A stretch of 41,355 nucleotides of DNA from Synechococcales cyanobacterium M55_K2018_004 (lineage in GTDB: Bacteria > Cyanobacteriota > Cyanobacteriia > Elainellales > Elainellaceae), in contig DVEB01000152.1 of the NCBI GenBank assembly GCA_015295905.1, positions 1-41,355 of the forward strand, in the 5' to 3' direction. The first letter of the stretch is position 1; each line of letters opens with the position of its first letter. The notes under the pieces were generated by a model. It was not told the origin of the DNA. It made no database searches and was given only the letters and a program-made list of their open reading frames with translations. This document shows, in pieces, positions 1 through 8,866 of this stretch. Both the position numbers and the translations under genes were made by a program.

Positions 1-28
1 CAAAACCCGCTTAACCAGAACTGACGTT
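1..28 (-). repeat. Family A palindromic element, truncated by window start (A1)
   Basis: This is the terminal part of the family A repeat in reverse orientation. Its reverse complement starts AACGTCAGTTCTGGTTAAG, identical to the 5' terminus of the copy at 15402, and it is bounded by TA at 28-29. The hairpin part lies outside the window. Just downstream (about 30-55) is a stretch resembling the flank of the family D hairpin at 39294. Confidence 0.75.
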
Positions 29-83
29 ACTTTAACCAAGGATGTTTTGAGCCAGGTCTGATGTCCAAATCACGGCAATGGCC

Positions 84-191
84 TATAGCGCTACACGCAT
101 CCCATAGGTTAGGACAACACGTTTTGTGGGCCCCGCGCAGTGCGGGGGTTCCCACAAAACGCTGTTTATATCATGAGCGCGTAGCACCATA
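84..191 (+). repeat. Family B palindromic element (B1)
   Basis: This is a 104-bp element bounded by TA at 84-85 and 190-191. It begins TAGCGCTA and ends with the near-complement TAGCACCA. The interior holds a hairpin around CCCCGC/GCGGGG extended by GTTTTGTGGG/CCCACAAAAC. It shares the motifs CATAGGTTAGGACA and CATGAGCGCGTAG with the copy at 35921-36024. It lies upstream of the CHASE2 gene. Confidence 0.75.
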
Positions 192-249
192 GACCAGCGT
201 AGAGCCAAGTTGTAAGATGAAGTCCTACTGAAACTGAATCAGTAAACTG

Positions 250-1731
250 ATGGTTCTTCCCTGGCTGCAAAAAGTCCGCGCCCTTGCTGCAAACCCCAAA
301 CGGTTGCAGGCTGCCGTCCTGAGTTTTAGCGGTACGGTGGTGCTGACGACGGTGGCAGTAGGGGGGCTAATGGTGACTATTCGAGCCTTGGGAGCCTTTC
401 AGGAGGCCGAACTCAATGCCTACGATCGTCTGCTGCGACGGCGGGTCGACGAAGGCATGGATCAGCGCCTGCTGGTGGTAGGCATTACGGAGGAAGATAT
501 CCAGACGCGGAGTGAGTTTCCCATCCACGATGGCACCCTGGCAACGGCATTGACAAAACTGGATGCCATGCAACCGCGGGCAATCGGGTTAGATATCGCC
601 CGTGATATCCCCCAAGGTGACGGGCGCGAGGCCTTGCTGCAAATTTTGGCCAAGAGCGATCGCATCATTGCTGGGTGTAAATTGAGTTCGCGCAATGAGT
701 TTGGCGTTCCTGCTCCCGCAGTCGTTCCGCCAGAACGCATCGCCTTCACCGATCTACCACTAGATGCGAAAGGCATCATCCGCCGCTCGCTGCTTGTCTC
801 CACTCCCATGCCCAGCCGCATTCCGCCGCTGGAGTCGAGCCTCTGTAACGATCCCGCCCCCAATAACCTGGTGATGTCGCTCAGCTTGGCCCTGGCGCGA
901 CAATACTTGGCTGCTGAGGGAATTTTCCTGGAACCGACAGAATCGCATGAACTGAAGTTTGGGGAGGTGGTGCTGCGCCGTTTGGGCGATCGCTCCGGCG
1001 GTTATGCCAATACCGGCGCTATAGATTACCAAGTCATGCTGAACTACCGCACCACTCTGCAACCCGTCCGGGTGGTGTCCCTCGGCGATGTGCTGACCGA
1101 CAAGGTGGATGTGGCCTGGGTGCAAGATCGGATTGTGCTGGTGGGCTACACCGCAACAATGGCGAAGGATGTATTCTTCACCCCCTTTAGTGTGGGGGAT
1201 CAGGATGAACTCGCGATGCCGGGGGTTGTCATCCACGCCCAGGCCACCAGCCAGATCCTCAGCGCAGTGCTACAGGATCGTCCGCTGATCTGGTACTGGC
1301 CCTGGTTGATAGAAGCGCTGTGGATTGTCGGCTGGTCACTGGCAGGAGGACTGATTGCTTGGATGGTACGCAAACCCCTGTTGCTGCTGTTGGCTGAAGG
1401 GGTTGCCATATTGCTGCTATACGGAATTTCTGCGCTTGTGTTTGTCAGTGGCGGCTGGTTACCCCTAGTGCCTGCAGCCTATGGCCTGGTGATCAGCACC
1501 TTCAGTGTGGTGATTTTGGACCGGGCCAACCGCAGCGGCTACACCCAGGCCATCTACGAACAGATGAAGGAAAAGGTACAGGGAGCCATCAAGCCCCAGA
1601 TCCAGATCGACCAAGAGAAGCGCCAGCGAGAAGTGGCAGAAATTACCGAGACCGGGTACTTCCAGGATCTAGTCGCCCGTGCGAAGGAAATCCGCGAGAA
1701 GCGGGCAAAGGAAGTCTCGGATGCTTCCTAA
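250..1731 (+). CDS. CHASE2 domain membrane protein without output domain
   Basis: A 493-residue predicted membrane sensor. One membrane segment (about 22-47) is followed by an extracytoplasmic CHASE2 domain (about 50-340), recognisable by AELNAYDRLLRRR, RLLVVGITEEDI, the RAIGLDIARDI block and VVIHAQATSQIL. Three closely spaced membrane segments follow (about 347-373, 376-399, 402-422). The last 70 residues are a charged cytoplasmic tail (IKPQIQIDQEKRQREVAEI) with no kinase, cyclase or other enzymatic domain. CHASE2 is a predicted sensory domain of unknown ligand. A second CHASE2 protein, with GGDEF and EAL outputs, is encoded at 32148. The ATG at 250 is the first in frame with the membrane segment, but I see no strong ribosome binding site. 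Family A repeat A2 follows the stop within 5 bases. Family assignment is firm; the function is unknown. Confidence 0.88.
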   Translation: MVLPWLQKVRALAANPKRLQAAVLSFSGTVVLTTVAVGGLMVTIRALGAFQEAELNAYDRLLRRRVDEGMDQRLLVVGITEEDIQTRSEFPIHDGTLATALTKLDAMQPRAIGLDIARDIPQGDGREALLQILAKSDRIIAGCKLSSRNEFGVPAPAVVPPERIAFTDLPLDAKGIIRRSLLVSTPMPSRIPPLESSLCNDPAPNNLVMSLSLALARQYLAAEGIFLEPTESHELKFGEVVLRRLGDRSGGYANTGAIDYQVMLNYRTTLQPVRVVSLGDVLTDKVDVAWVQDRIVLVGYTATMAKDVFFTPFSVGDQDELAMPGVVIHAQATSQILSAVLQDRPLIWYWPWLIEALWIVGWSLAGGLIAWMVRKPLLLLLAEGVAILLLYGISALVFVSGGWLPLVPAAYGLVISTFSVVILDRANRSGYTQAIYEQMKEKVQGAIKPQIQIDQEKRQREVAEITETGYFQDLVARAKEIREKRAKEVSDAS

Positions 1732-1735
1732 CCTG

Positions 1736-1823
1736 AACGTCAGCTCTGGTTAAGCGGATTTTGGGCACCGCGCCGGGCGCGGTGCCGAAAAGCAGGGGTT
1801 TCAGCGTATCCGGAATTCCCGTT
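1736..1823 (+). repeat. Family A palindromic element, short single-hairpin form (A2)
   Basis: It starts AACGTCAGCTCTGGTTAAG and ends TATCCGGAATTCCCGTT, matching the two termini of other A copies. It has only the first hairpin (CACCGCGCC/GGGCGCGGTG, flanked by TTTTGGG and a diverged partner) and lacks the second. It lies between the convergent CHASE2 and transaldolase genes, so it could also end transcription. Its last two bases form part of the transaldolase stop codon. Confidence 0.8.
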
Positions 1824-3000
1824 AACCGACCTTCGCAAGTTGGAGAACGGCACCCAGGCCAGCTCCCATCTCATCGGGGGTGAGTTTGCCGTCTTTATTC
1901 GTATCCAACGCATCAAAGACGGCATCCGTGCCAAGCCACTCCTCGCGCGAAATGCACCCGTCGCCGTCCATGTCGTAAACGTGGAAGATGTCTGCAGCAG
2001 CGTGGCTGAGGGTTTCGTTGCTCTCCAGCCGTTTCAGACGGGTTGCCAACAGTTGCTCTAGGGTTTCTAGTGCTTTGGTAAAGCCCTTGATCCCTTCGTC
2101 TAGTTTTTCGTTCGACATCCGGTCTTCCTGGTGCATCTTGTCAAAGGTGGCCTTGTCCATGGGGATTTTCTCGATCGCCATGGATGCAGCCTTCGTGGGG
2201 TCGAGCTTGCGGGGGAGGTCGCCTTCTGTGGCTTGCAGTTCCGCTAGCAGGGCCGGAGAAATGGTCAGCAGGTCGCAGCCTGCCAGTTCGATAATCTCTC
2301 CAATGTTGCGGAAACTAGCACCCATCACCTCAGTCTGATAACCAAACTTTTTGTAGTAGTTGTAGATCCGGGTGACCGACTGCACGCCGGGGTCTTCTGC
2401 CCCCACGTAGTCCCGCCCTGTTTCTTTCTTGTACCAGTCAAGGATGCGACCAACGAAAGGCGAGATCAGCGTGACCCCTGCTTCGGCGCAGGCGATCGCC
2501 TGATGTAACCCAAACAACAACGTCAAGTTGCAGTGAATGCCTTCTTTTTCCAGGACTTCCGCTGCCCGGATGCCCTCCCAAGTGGAGGCAATCTTGATCA
2601 GGATGCGATCGCGCGAAATACCAGCCGCCTCATACTGGGCGATCAGCTCGCGTCCCTTCTCAATCGTGGCCTCGGTGTCGTAGGAGAGGCGAGCATCCAC
2701 CTCAGTAGAAACTCGTCCCGGCACAATCTCCAGGATACGCTTGCCAAAGGAAACCGCCAGCCGGTCGAAGGCCAATGATAGAACCTGGGCATCGGTTGCC
2801 CCCGCACCCGCATCTGCCTTGGCCTGCCGCAAAGTCTCATCAACAATTTCCTGATACTGGGGCATCTGAGCCGCCGCTGTAATCAGGGAAGGATTGGTAG
2901 TCGCATCACGTGGGGTAAATTTCTCGATCGCCTGAAGGTCGCCGGTATCTGCGACAACGACAGTCATTTCTCGGAGTTGTTCCAGCAGTTTTTTGGCCAT
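1822..3000 (-). CDS. tal: Transaldolase with C-terminal EF-hand pair
   Basis: This 392-residue cytosolic enzyme is predicted to transfer dihydroxyacetone units between sedoheptulose-7-phosphate and glyceraldehyde-3-phosphate, giving erythrose-4-phosphate and fructose-6-phosphate. The transaldolase barrel spans about 1-320, with [10 protein letters not shown] at about 31-40 and the Schiff-base lysine in [10 protein letters not shown] (K136). Usual single-domain enzymes have about 315 residues. The extra tail holds two EF-hand loops, [12 protein letters not shown] (about 343-354) and [12 protein letters not shown] (about 366-377), both with the usual acidic ligand positions. The fusion suggests calcium binding, but an effect on activity is inference; this tail is known in cyanobacterial transaldolases. 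The start [10 protein letters not shown] fits the family N-terminus. The stop codon overlaps the end of repeat A2. Transcription diverges from the DUF1517 gene at 3307. Confidence 0.95.
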   Translation of the reverse strand: MAKKLLEQLREMTVVVADTGDLQAIEKFTPRDATTNPSLITAAAQMPQYQEIVDETLRQAKADAGAGATDAQVLSLAFDRLAVSFGKRILEIVPGRVSTEVDARLSYDTEATIEKGRELIAQYEAAGISRDRILIKIASTWEGIRAAEVLEKEGIHCNLTLLFGLHQAIACAEAGVTLISPFVGRILDWYKKETGRDYVGAEDPGVQSVTRIYNYYKKFGYQTEVMGASFRNIGEIIELAGCDLLTISPALLAELQATEGDLPRKLDPTKAASMAIEKIPMDKATFDKMHQEDRMSNEKLDEGIKGFTKALETLEQLLATRLKRLESNETLSHAAADIFHVYDMDGDGCISREEWLGTDAVFDALDTNKDGKLTPDEMGAGLGAVLQLAKVG

Positions 3001-3306
3001 GACTCACTCTCAGTGGTTGCACGTCTAAAGATCTAAAGAGTTGTTCCAAATGATCGAAAGAACCGACGGTAGCAGGGTGACCTTGCTCAATGCGGCGAAC
3101 TCAAGGCACAACTGACAGACAGGACAGCATTCAGTATCGATCCTAACGAAAATCCGCGGTGACCTCAGGACAATACCAAAAGCCTTAATCTATTGGCGTT
3201 GGGGATCACTACAACCGTGCATTCTGATTACTACAACCGTGCATTCTGAAAAGAATGTGGGTAACTTTGGGAAAGCCCATGCTCTCAAATTGAGGAGAAC
3301 ACCAAC
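3001..3306. promoter_or_regulatory. Divergent promoter region with a 20-bp tandem repeat
   Basis: This 306-bp spacer separates the divergent transaldolase and DUF1517 genes. It contains two exact copies of ACTACAACCGTGCATTCTGA at 3208-3227 and 3230-3249 (period 22 bp, about two helical turns), 60-100 bp before the DUF1517 start. The arrangement would suit a tandem operator or a recent duplication. A Shine-Dalgarno-like GAGGAG precedes the ATG at 3307 by about 8 bases. No small gene was seen. Confidence 0.5.
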
Positions 3307-4404
3307 ATGAGCCATCGACCACCCAAACTGCTGAACATAATGCTGGCGTTTGGCTCCATTGCTTTAGCATGGAACCTGTTCGTTGACACCTGCAGCAGAG
3401 GCGGGCAACTCCCGTGTACTCAGCCTGCCACCGCAACGGAACACCAGGGGAGGCTTGCCAGCGACCTACAACTGGCAAACGCAACAGGTGGGCGGGCACG
3501 GGGAGGCAGTTTCAGTCGCCCCAACGCACCGAGTGCCCCGCCTCCCAACTACCCCTCTGGCCCCAGCACCTTTCCCACCAGCCCAGATTACAATTACGGC
3601 CCGCGACGCTCCTATCCCCCCACTTACTATCCCTATCCCCGCACTGGCCCAGTCGTGGTTCCCGTCCCTGGCCCTGGCTACGTCCCGGCCCCCACAGTCA
3701 GCACGGGTCCCTCACTCGATATTGGGTTTATTTTCCTGTTACTAGTGCTTGGATTTGGGGTCCTCCCCACCATCCTGTCCTACCTGAAGTTGGGGCCTAC
3801 TAGGGCAGGGGGGGCTGGCTCTGGTGGCGAGTTAAGCAATGATGTGGTCACGGTGACACGCCTCCAAGTGGCATTGTTGGCGCAGGCACGACAGATCCAG
3901 ACTGACCTGACTAACCTGACGCTGCGGGTCAATACGGCGACTCAGGAGGGACTGACAGAGTTACTGCGGGAAACGGTGCTGGCCTTGCTGCGATCGCCCG
4001 AATCTTGGACTCACGCCCGCGTCAGTTCTCAGACGGTGCGCAGCCGCGAACAAGCGTCCCAACTGTTTGAGCAGCTTTCCATCGAAGAACGCAGTAAGTT
4101 TACGGCAGAAACCCTGGTGAATGTGGGCGGCAAAATTGACCGCCGCCATCGCCCTGCCACCCCTGACGACGCGCCCGCCTCCTACATTGTGGTGACGCTG
4201 CTGCTGGGCACTGCGGACGATCGTCCTCTGGTGGGAACAGTCAACTCCCCCCAAGAACTGCGGGCGGCTCTGCAACGCCTAGGCGCGGTGCCCTCTAACT
4301 ACCTACTGGTCTACGAGTTGCTTTGGTCGCCCCAGGATGAGACCGACAGCCTCAGTGAAGATGAACTCATTGCTGGATATCCTGACTTGGTGAGGATTGG
4401 CTAG
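3307..4404 (+). CDS. DUF1517 family membrane-anchored protein
   Basis: A 365-residue protein of the DUF1517 family, found in cyanobacteria and plastids. It has a hydrophobic N-terminal segment (about 9-26, signal or anchor), a long Pro/Tyr/Gly-rich region (about 70-135), a membrane segment (about 138-160, IGFIFLLLVLGFGVLPTIL) and a C-terminal domain. That domain carries the family blocks VVTVTRLQVALLAQARQIQ, LLRETVLALLRSPESW, FTAETLVNVGG and NYLLVYELLWSPQ. The ATG has a good GAGGAG ribosome site. The biochemical role is unknown. It may be co-transcribed with the flavin reductase-like gene, which begins about 30 bases downstream. Confidence 0.88.
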   Translation: MSHRPPKLLNIMLAFGSIALAWNLFVDTCSRGGQLPCTQPATATEHQGRLASDLQLANATGGRARGGSFSRPNAPSAPPPNYPSGPSTFPTSPDYNYGPRRSYPPTYYPYPRTGPVVVPVPGPGYVPAPTVSTGPSLDIGFIFLLLVLGFGVLPTILSYLKLGPTRAGGAGSGGELSNDVVTVTRLQVALLAQARQIQTDLTNLTLRVNTATQEGLTELLRETVLALLRSPESWTHARVSSQTVRSREQASQLFEQLSIEERSKFTAETLVNVGGKIDRRHRPATPDDAPASYIVVTLLLGTADDRPLVGTVNSPQELRAALQRLGAVPSNYLLVYELLWSPQDETDSLSEDELIAGYPDLVRIG

Positions 4405-4437
4405 GGCAAAAATCGGTCTACACTTGTGCATAGAGTC

Positions 4438-4938
4438 ATGCACAGAGGACAAATTACCTTGTTGGACGAACAGGCCAAGAAAACGATGCTGCTAAAAATT
4501 CCGCACGGACTTTACGTCTGCGGCGTGAAGCAGGGCGAAGAAGTCAACGGCTTTACAGCAAGCTGGGTGATGCAGGCATCGTTCCAGCCCCCCCTAGTGG
4601 TCAATTGTGTGAATACGAAATCTAGCTCCCACGCCATGATCAAGTCTAGTGGGGTGTTTGCCCTGAGTGTGCTGGAAGCGGGTCAGAAGGACATGGCCCA
4701 GAAATTTTTCAAGCCCCAGCGTCGCGTCGGAGATAAGTTTGACGATGTGGAGTTTTACCTAGGTGAAACAGGGTGTCCGATTATTTCAGACTCTCTAGGA
4801 TATCTGGAATGTCGCGTGGTGGGCAGTGTGGAGCAGGGCGACCACACGGTGTTTGTGGGAGAAGTGATCGCCGCTGGAGTTCACCGAGAAGGGGAGCCGC
4901 TCTTACTAGAAAGCACTGGCTGGCAGTATGGCGGCTAA
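4438..4938 (+). CDS. Flavin reductase-like domain protein
   Basis: About 166 residues forming one flavin reductase-like (FMN-binding split barrel) domain. Conserved features include NGFTASWVMQASFQPPLVVNC, with the phosphate-contact region around TASW, followed by SSSHAMIKSSGVFALSVL, AQKFF and GDHTVFVGEVIAAG. Small proteins of this type reduce flavins with NAD(P)H or bind FMN in electron transfer; the substrate here cannot be assigned. It lacks the rubredoxin or metallo-beta-lactamase domains of the larger cyanobacterial flavodiiron proteins, which also end in such a module. The start is uncertain: GTG at 4426, ATG at 4438, or TTG codons at 4459/4462 just before LDEQAKK. The tautomerase gene lies 77 bases downstream on the same strand. 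Confidence 0.85.
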   Translation: MHRGQITLLDEQAKKTMLLKIPHGLYVCGVKQGEEVNGFTASWVMQASFQPPLVVNCVNTKSSSHAMIKSSGVFALSVLEAGQKDMAQKFFKPQRRVGDKFDDVEFYLGETGCPIISDSLGYLECRVVGSVEQGDHTVFVGEVIAAGVHREGEPLLLESTGWQYGG

Positions 4939-5015
4939 AGGACATGAGGAATTATTGCCCAGGAATCTATCCATCCACTGCGGATTTTTGTTTTGCTGAT
5001 TTTGCTGACTGACCT

Positions 5016-5369
5016 ATGCCACTGATTAAGTTGCAAACCTCTATCCCCACACCCGATCAAGCGGATACTGAAGCCTTGCTCAAAAGCCTCTCTGCCAGTC
5101 TGGCAAAGCACACAGGCAAGCCAGAATCCTATGTGATGACGGCGCTAGAAGCCAATGTCCCCATGACCTTTGCGGGGACATTTGACCCGGTTTGCTATGT
5201 TGAGGTGAAAAGTGTGGGGGCCTTCAGTCCGCAGCAGACGAAGGCGATGAGCCGGGACTTTTGCGATCGCATTAGTGAAGCCCTCGGCATTCCTGGCAAC
5301 CGCATCTACATCGAATTCAACGACGCCAAGGGCTATTTGTGGGGCTGGAATGGTTCCACGTTTGGCTAA
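5016..5369 (+). CDS. MIF-like phenylpyruvate/dopachrome tautomerase-family protein
   Basis: A 117-residue protein of the macrophage migration inhibitory factor-like tautomerase family, about the usual 115-residue length. It starts [10 protein letters not shown], so removal of the initiator Met exposes the catalytic Pro-1. The family motifs CYVEVKSVG, the [18 protein letters not shown] helix and the end [23 protein letters not shown] are present. The family forms trimers and tautomerises phenylpyruvate in vitro; the physiological substrate in cyanobacteria is unknown. It lies in a plus-strand run, 77 bases after the flavin reductase-like gene and 23 bases before the preferred start of SelO. 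Confidence 0.93.
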   Translation: MPLIKLQTSIPTPDQADTEALLKSLSASLAKHTGKPESYVMTALEANVPMTFAGTFDPVCYVEVKSVGAFSPQQTKAMSRDFCDRISEALGIPGNRIYIEFNDAKGYLWGWNGSTFG

Positions 5370-5392
5370 CGCACACGTTACACTCCTCTTCC

Positions 5393-6844
5393 ATGCCAGC
5401 TTCTGAGTCTCCCCTAAAGGGCAATCCCTTCCTGCAACTTGACTACGAGCCAGCCTTTGAGTCCCTAGGGGGTGAGTACTACGACCCCGTAGCCGCCGCC
5501 GAATTTCCCCAGCACATCCTGCGCTTTCGCAACGACGACCTGCTGCCAAAGCTTAGGCTTGACCCGACGCAGGTGACAGACGAGCATTTCATCCAAGCCT
5601 TTGGCAAGTTTCAGGGGCGCTTCCCCTTTCTGGCGATGCGCTACCACGGCTATCAGTTCGAGCAGTATAACCCCGCCCTGGGCGATGGTCGAGGATTTTT
5701 GTATGGGCAGGTGCGGGGGGTCGATGGCGAGCTGTATGACTTTGGTACAAAGGGGTCGGGCACAACGCCCTATTCCCGTGGTGGCGATGGCCGGCTCACC
5801 CTGAAGGGCGGCGTGCGGGAAGTGTTGGCAGCAGAGATGCTGCACCGACTGGGGGTGCGAACCTCCCGTTGCCTCAGCTTGATTGAGACGGGGGAAGCCC
5901 TTTGGCGGGGCGATGAGCCGTCCCCCACGCGCTCCTCCGTGATGATTCGGATGCAGCGATCGCACATTCGCTTTGGCACCTTTGAGCGACTTCATGCCAT
6001 CCAACGACTTGACCTTGTGCCGCCGCTGCTGGATCACGTCATCCAGATTTACTATCCCCACCTGTGGCAGGTGGAAGACTCCTATGCCTGCTTTTATGCA
6101 GAACTGGTGCAACGGGTGGCGGAACTGGTGGCGCAGTGGATGTCGGTGGGGTTTTGCCATGCCGTGTTGAACACCGACAATATGTCCATCACTGGGGAAA
6201 GCTTCGACTACGGCCCCTACGCCTTCATCGATAAGTTCAATCCCCGCTTTACGGCGGCCTATTTTGACTACTTCGGGCGCTATGCCTACGCCAACCAGCC
6301 CGTCATGTGTAAGTGGAACCTGGAGATGCTCCAGATTCCCCTGCAAGGGGCGATCGCCACCGCAGAAATGGATGCGGCCCTAGGACAATTTGACCAACAC
6401 TACTGGGCTGCTTATTGCCAGCGAATGCTGCGAAAACTGGGCTTTGAGTCCCTCCCCTCTGACTTGGCGGACGCGCTTTTGCAGCAGACGATACATCTGT
6501 TGCAGACCACCCAGGTTGGCTACCATGACTTCTTTTACGAACTGCGGCAGTCCTTTGCTCCCAACTGGCGCGAGGAGGCTAGCCATATCCTGGCGAATGC
6601 GGTCCCTGCCGACGCCGATGCCCTGAACAGCTGCTTCCAGCAGTGGCGACAGGTCTATCACCGGGCGCTGAATGCACTGCCAGCAGAAGAGTGTGGGGCG
6701 ATCGCCAAACGCCTCGCCCAGCACAACCCCAGCACAGTCATTGTGCGACCTGAAATCGAAGCAATCTGGGAGCCAATTGTCGAAGCAGACAACTGGCAAC
6801 CGTTCTACGACCTGCTGAAGCGCATCTGGGCAGCGGTGGAGTAG
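5393..6844 (+). CDS. selO: Protein adenylyltransferase SelO (YdiU/UPF0061)
   Basis: About 483 residues, matching the usual length for SelO, a pseudokinase-fold enzyme that transfers AMP from ATP to Ser/Thr/Tyr of target proteins and is linked to redox homeostasis. Hallmarks are the N-terminal [20 protein letters not shown], the glycine-rich [19 protein letters not shown], the [20 protein letters not shown] block, [17 protein letters not shown], and the catalytic/metal region [20 protein letters not shown]. The longer reading starts with GTG at 5339 inside the tautomerase gene. I prefer the ATG at 5393, whose product begins [13 protein letters not shown], because it removes the overlap. The product ends WAAVE with no selenocysteine-like read-through context visible. 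Confidence 0.95.
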   Translation: MPASESPLKGNPFLQLDYEPAFESLGGEYYDPVAAAEFPQHILRFRNDDLLPKLRLDPTQVTDEHFIQAFGKFQGRFPFLAMRYHGYQFEQYNPALGDGRGFLYGQVRGVDGELYDFGTKGSGTTPYSRGGDGRLTLKGGVREVLAAEMLHRLGVRTSRCLSLIETGEALWRGDEPSPTRSSVMIRMQRSHIRFGTFERLHAIQRLDLVPPLLDHVIQIYYPHLWQVEDSYACFYAELVQRVAELVAQWMSVGFCHAVLNTDNMSITGESFDYGPYAFIDKFNPRFTAAYFDYFGRYAYANQPVMCKWNLEMLQIPLQGAIATAEMDAALGQFDQHYWAAYCQRMLRKLGFESLPSDLADALLQQTIHLLQTTQVGYHDFFYELRQSFAPNWREEASHILANAVPADADALNSCFQQWRQVYHRALNALPAEECGAIAKRLAQHNPSTVIVRPEIEAIWEPIVEADNWQPFYDLLKRIWAAVE

Positions 6845-7057
6845 ACAGGTTAGCGCACGGGGCACCTCTGGCCTATCCCACCCCCCCCGGAACCTAATTT
6901 ACGGTTAAAGTAGTCTGATGCTTAGAATCGCGGCAGGCATTGCCTGATTCAACCCATGATTTTTTGAGGACACGTCTCGCTTGCACTCAAGAGATCCTGC
7001 GTGCAATCAGCAATGCCTCGCGGAATTATTGGGTTGGTTTGGGTTTCGTCAACGGTC

Positions 7058-8866
7058 ATGCAAATTCGTGTAGATAACGCCTTGAAGAATCTGTTGCAAC
7101 CGTGGGAAAAGTATCTCCAACGGGCATGGGTGTGGGTGGCTCTGGGGTTGGGCTTCAGTTGTGGACTAGCGTTCCTGTGGAACCTAGGCAACATTGGGCT
7201 AATCGACGAGACAGAACCCCTGTTTGCAGAGGCCGCCCGCCAAATGAAGGTAACAGGCGACTGGATTACCCCCTACTTCAACGAAACCACTCGCTTCGAC
7301 AAACCGCCGCTGGTCTACTGGCTGATGGCGATCGCCTATCAGACTATTGGCGTGAATGAGTGGGCCGTGCGGTTTCCCTCCGCCTTGGGAGCGATCGCTC
7401 TAGTCATTTTTGGCTACTTGACCCTCAAGCACTTTGGCTTCCCCAGTCCCAGTGCCCTCCCCGCCGCCGCTGCCCCTCTGCCAACCCAGACGCGCCAGCA
7501 ACTCTGGCTCTCTGCCCTGATTGGCAGTGCCATTCTTGCCTGGACGCCGCAAACGATTGTCTGGGCACGCACTGGCGTTTCTGACATGCTGTTGAGCGGC
7601 TGCATGGGGTCTGCCCTGTTTGCCTTCTTTTGGGGCTATGCCTCGCCTGCTGATTCACCGGCCAAAAAACGCTGGTACTGGGCGTTTTACCTGCTGATGG
7701 CACTGGCAGTCTTGACCAAAGGCCCAGTGGGCGTGGTGATCCCCGGTCTGACCGTCCTCCTGTTTACGGCTTACCTAGGCAACTGGCGGGAGGTGATCAA
7801 AGAAGCTTTTCCTGTCAAAGGCATGCTGCTGCTGCTGACCCTTACCGTTCCCTGGTATGTGCTGGTCTACTTGGCCAATGGCCAGGCGTTTATTGACTCT
7901 TTCTTTGGCTACCACAACTTTGAGCGCTTCACCCGCGTAGTCAACCGCCACTCGGCCCCCTGGTATTTCTATTTCATCGTGGTGCTGGTAGGGTTTATGC
8001 CCTACTCAGTCTATTTACCAGTGGCGATCGCCCGTCTGCGTTTCTGGCGACGGCATGATTGGCGACAACAGCCCCGCCCAACGCACCTGGGGCTGTTTGC
8101 CCTGGCATGGTTGATCACCATCTTTGGGTTCTTCACCGTTGCAGTCACCAAGCTCCCCAGCTATGTGTTGCCCCTCATGCCAGCCGCCGCCATTTTGGTC
8201 AGCCTGCTGTGGAGCGACCTTATGACCCGTCGCCAGTTCAGTCGCGGGGTGTGGGTCAGCAGCATCGTCAGCGTGGTGTTTCTAGCGGCGATCGCCCTTG
8301 CCCTCCCGTTCCTGCCCCAATTTCTGGGGCGCGATCCAGCCATGCCTGGGTTCCGCCCAGCCTTGCAGGATTCCGGCTTACTTCTGTGGGGATCGGCCAT
8401 CTGGTTGGGCGCAGCCCTGGTAGGCACCCTCCTGCTCTTGCGGCGTCGGCTCCACTGGCTCTGGGGTGTGCAACTGGTGGGGTTTGTACTGTTTTTTCTG
8501 TTAACAGCAATGCCGTTGATCCAGATGGTAGATGCCCAGCGGCAACTCCCACTGCGGCAACTGGCCGCGCTGGCCGCCGCTGCCCACCAACCGGGCGATC
8601 GCTTCGTGATGGTGGGCTTCAGCAAGCCTAGCCTGGTGTTCTACAGCCACCTGCCCATGACCTTCGTGCGGACGGTAGATGATGCGATCGCGTGGCTACA
8701 AACAACCAACAGCAGTAGCCCTCCCCCAGAGTCTTTGCTGTTGCTCAGCTACCCTGACCGACTGCGGCAGTTGGGCATCCCTGAAGCCGCATTGCAGACC
8801 TTAGGCAAGGCAGGAGCCTACGAGCTAGTGCGCGTGCAGCTCCCAGTGCAATTGGGCGTCGGTTAA
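7058..8866 (+). CDS. GT39/ArnT-like membrane glycosyltransferase
   Basis: About 602 residues and roughly a dozen hydrophobic segments: a polyprenyl-phosphate-sugar-dependent glycosyltransferase of the PMT/ArnT (GT39) type. The first extracytoplasmic loop has the family's acidic motif IDETEPLFAEAARQM (about 49-63), followed by GDWITPYFNETTRFDKPPLVYWL. Later come ARTGVSDMLL, KGPVGVVIPGL and the loop FFGYHNFERFTRVVNRHSAPWYFY. ArnT relatives move aminoarabinose to lipid A; the acceptor and sugar here are unknown, with envelope glycans or proteins as candidates. Start choice is uncertain (GTG 7001, ATG 7013 or ATG 7058). The TAA stop overlaps the stop codon of the convergent kinase gene, so both genes share the tetranucleotide TTAA at 8863-8866. 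Confidence 0.9.
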   Translation: MQIRVDNALKNLLQPWEKYLQRAWVWVALGLGFSCGLAFLWNLGNIGLIDETEPLFAEAARQMKVTGDWITPYFNETTRFDKPPLVYWLMAIAYQTIGVNEWAVRFPSALGAIALVIFGYLTLKHFGFPSPSALPAAAAPLPTQTRQQLWLSALIGSAILAWTPQTIVWARTGVSDMLLSGCMGSALFAFFWGYASPADSPAKKRWYWAFYLLMALAVLTKGPVGVVIPGLTVLLFTAYLGNWREVIKEAFPVKGMLLLLTLTVPWYVLVYLANGQAFIDSFFGYHNFERFTRVVNRHSAPWYFYFIVVLVGFMPYSVYLPVAIARLRFWRRHDWRQQPRPTHLGLFALAWLITIFGFFTVAVTKLPSYVLPLMPAAAILVSLLWSDLMTRRQFSRGVWVSSIVSVVFLAAIALALPFLPQFLGRDPAMPGFRPALQDSGLLLWGSAIWLGAALVGTLLLLRRRLHWLWGVQLVGFVLFFLLTAMPLIQMVDAQRQLPLRQLAALAAAAHQPGDRFVMVGFSKPSLVFYSHLPMTFVRTVDDAIAWLQTTNSSSPPPESLLLLSYPDRLRQLGIPEAALQTLGKAGAYELVRVQLPVQLGVG

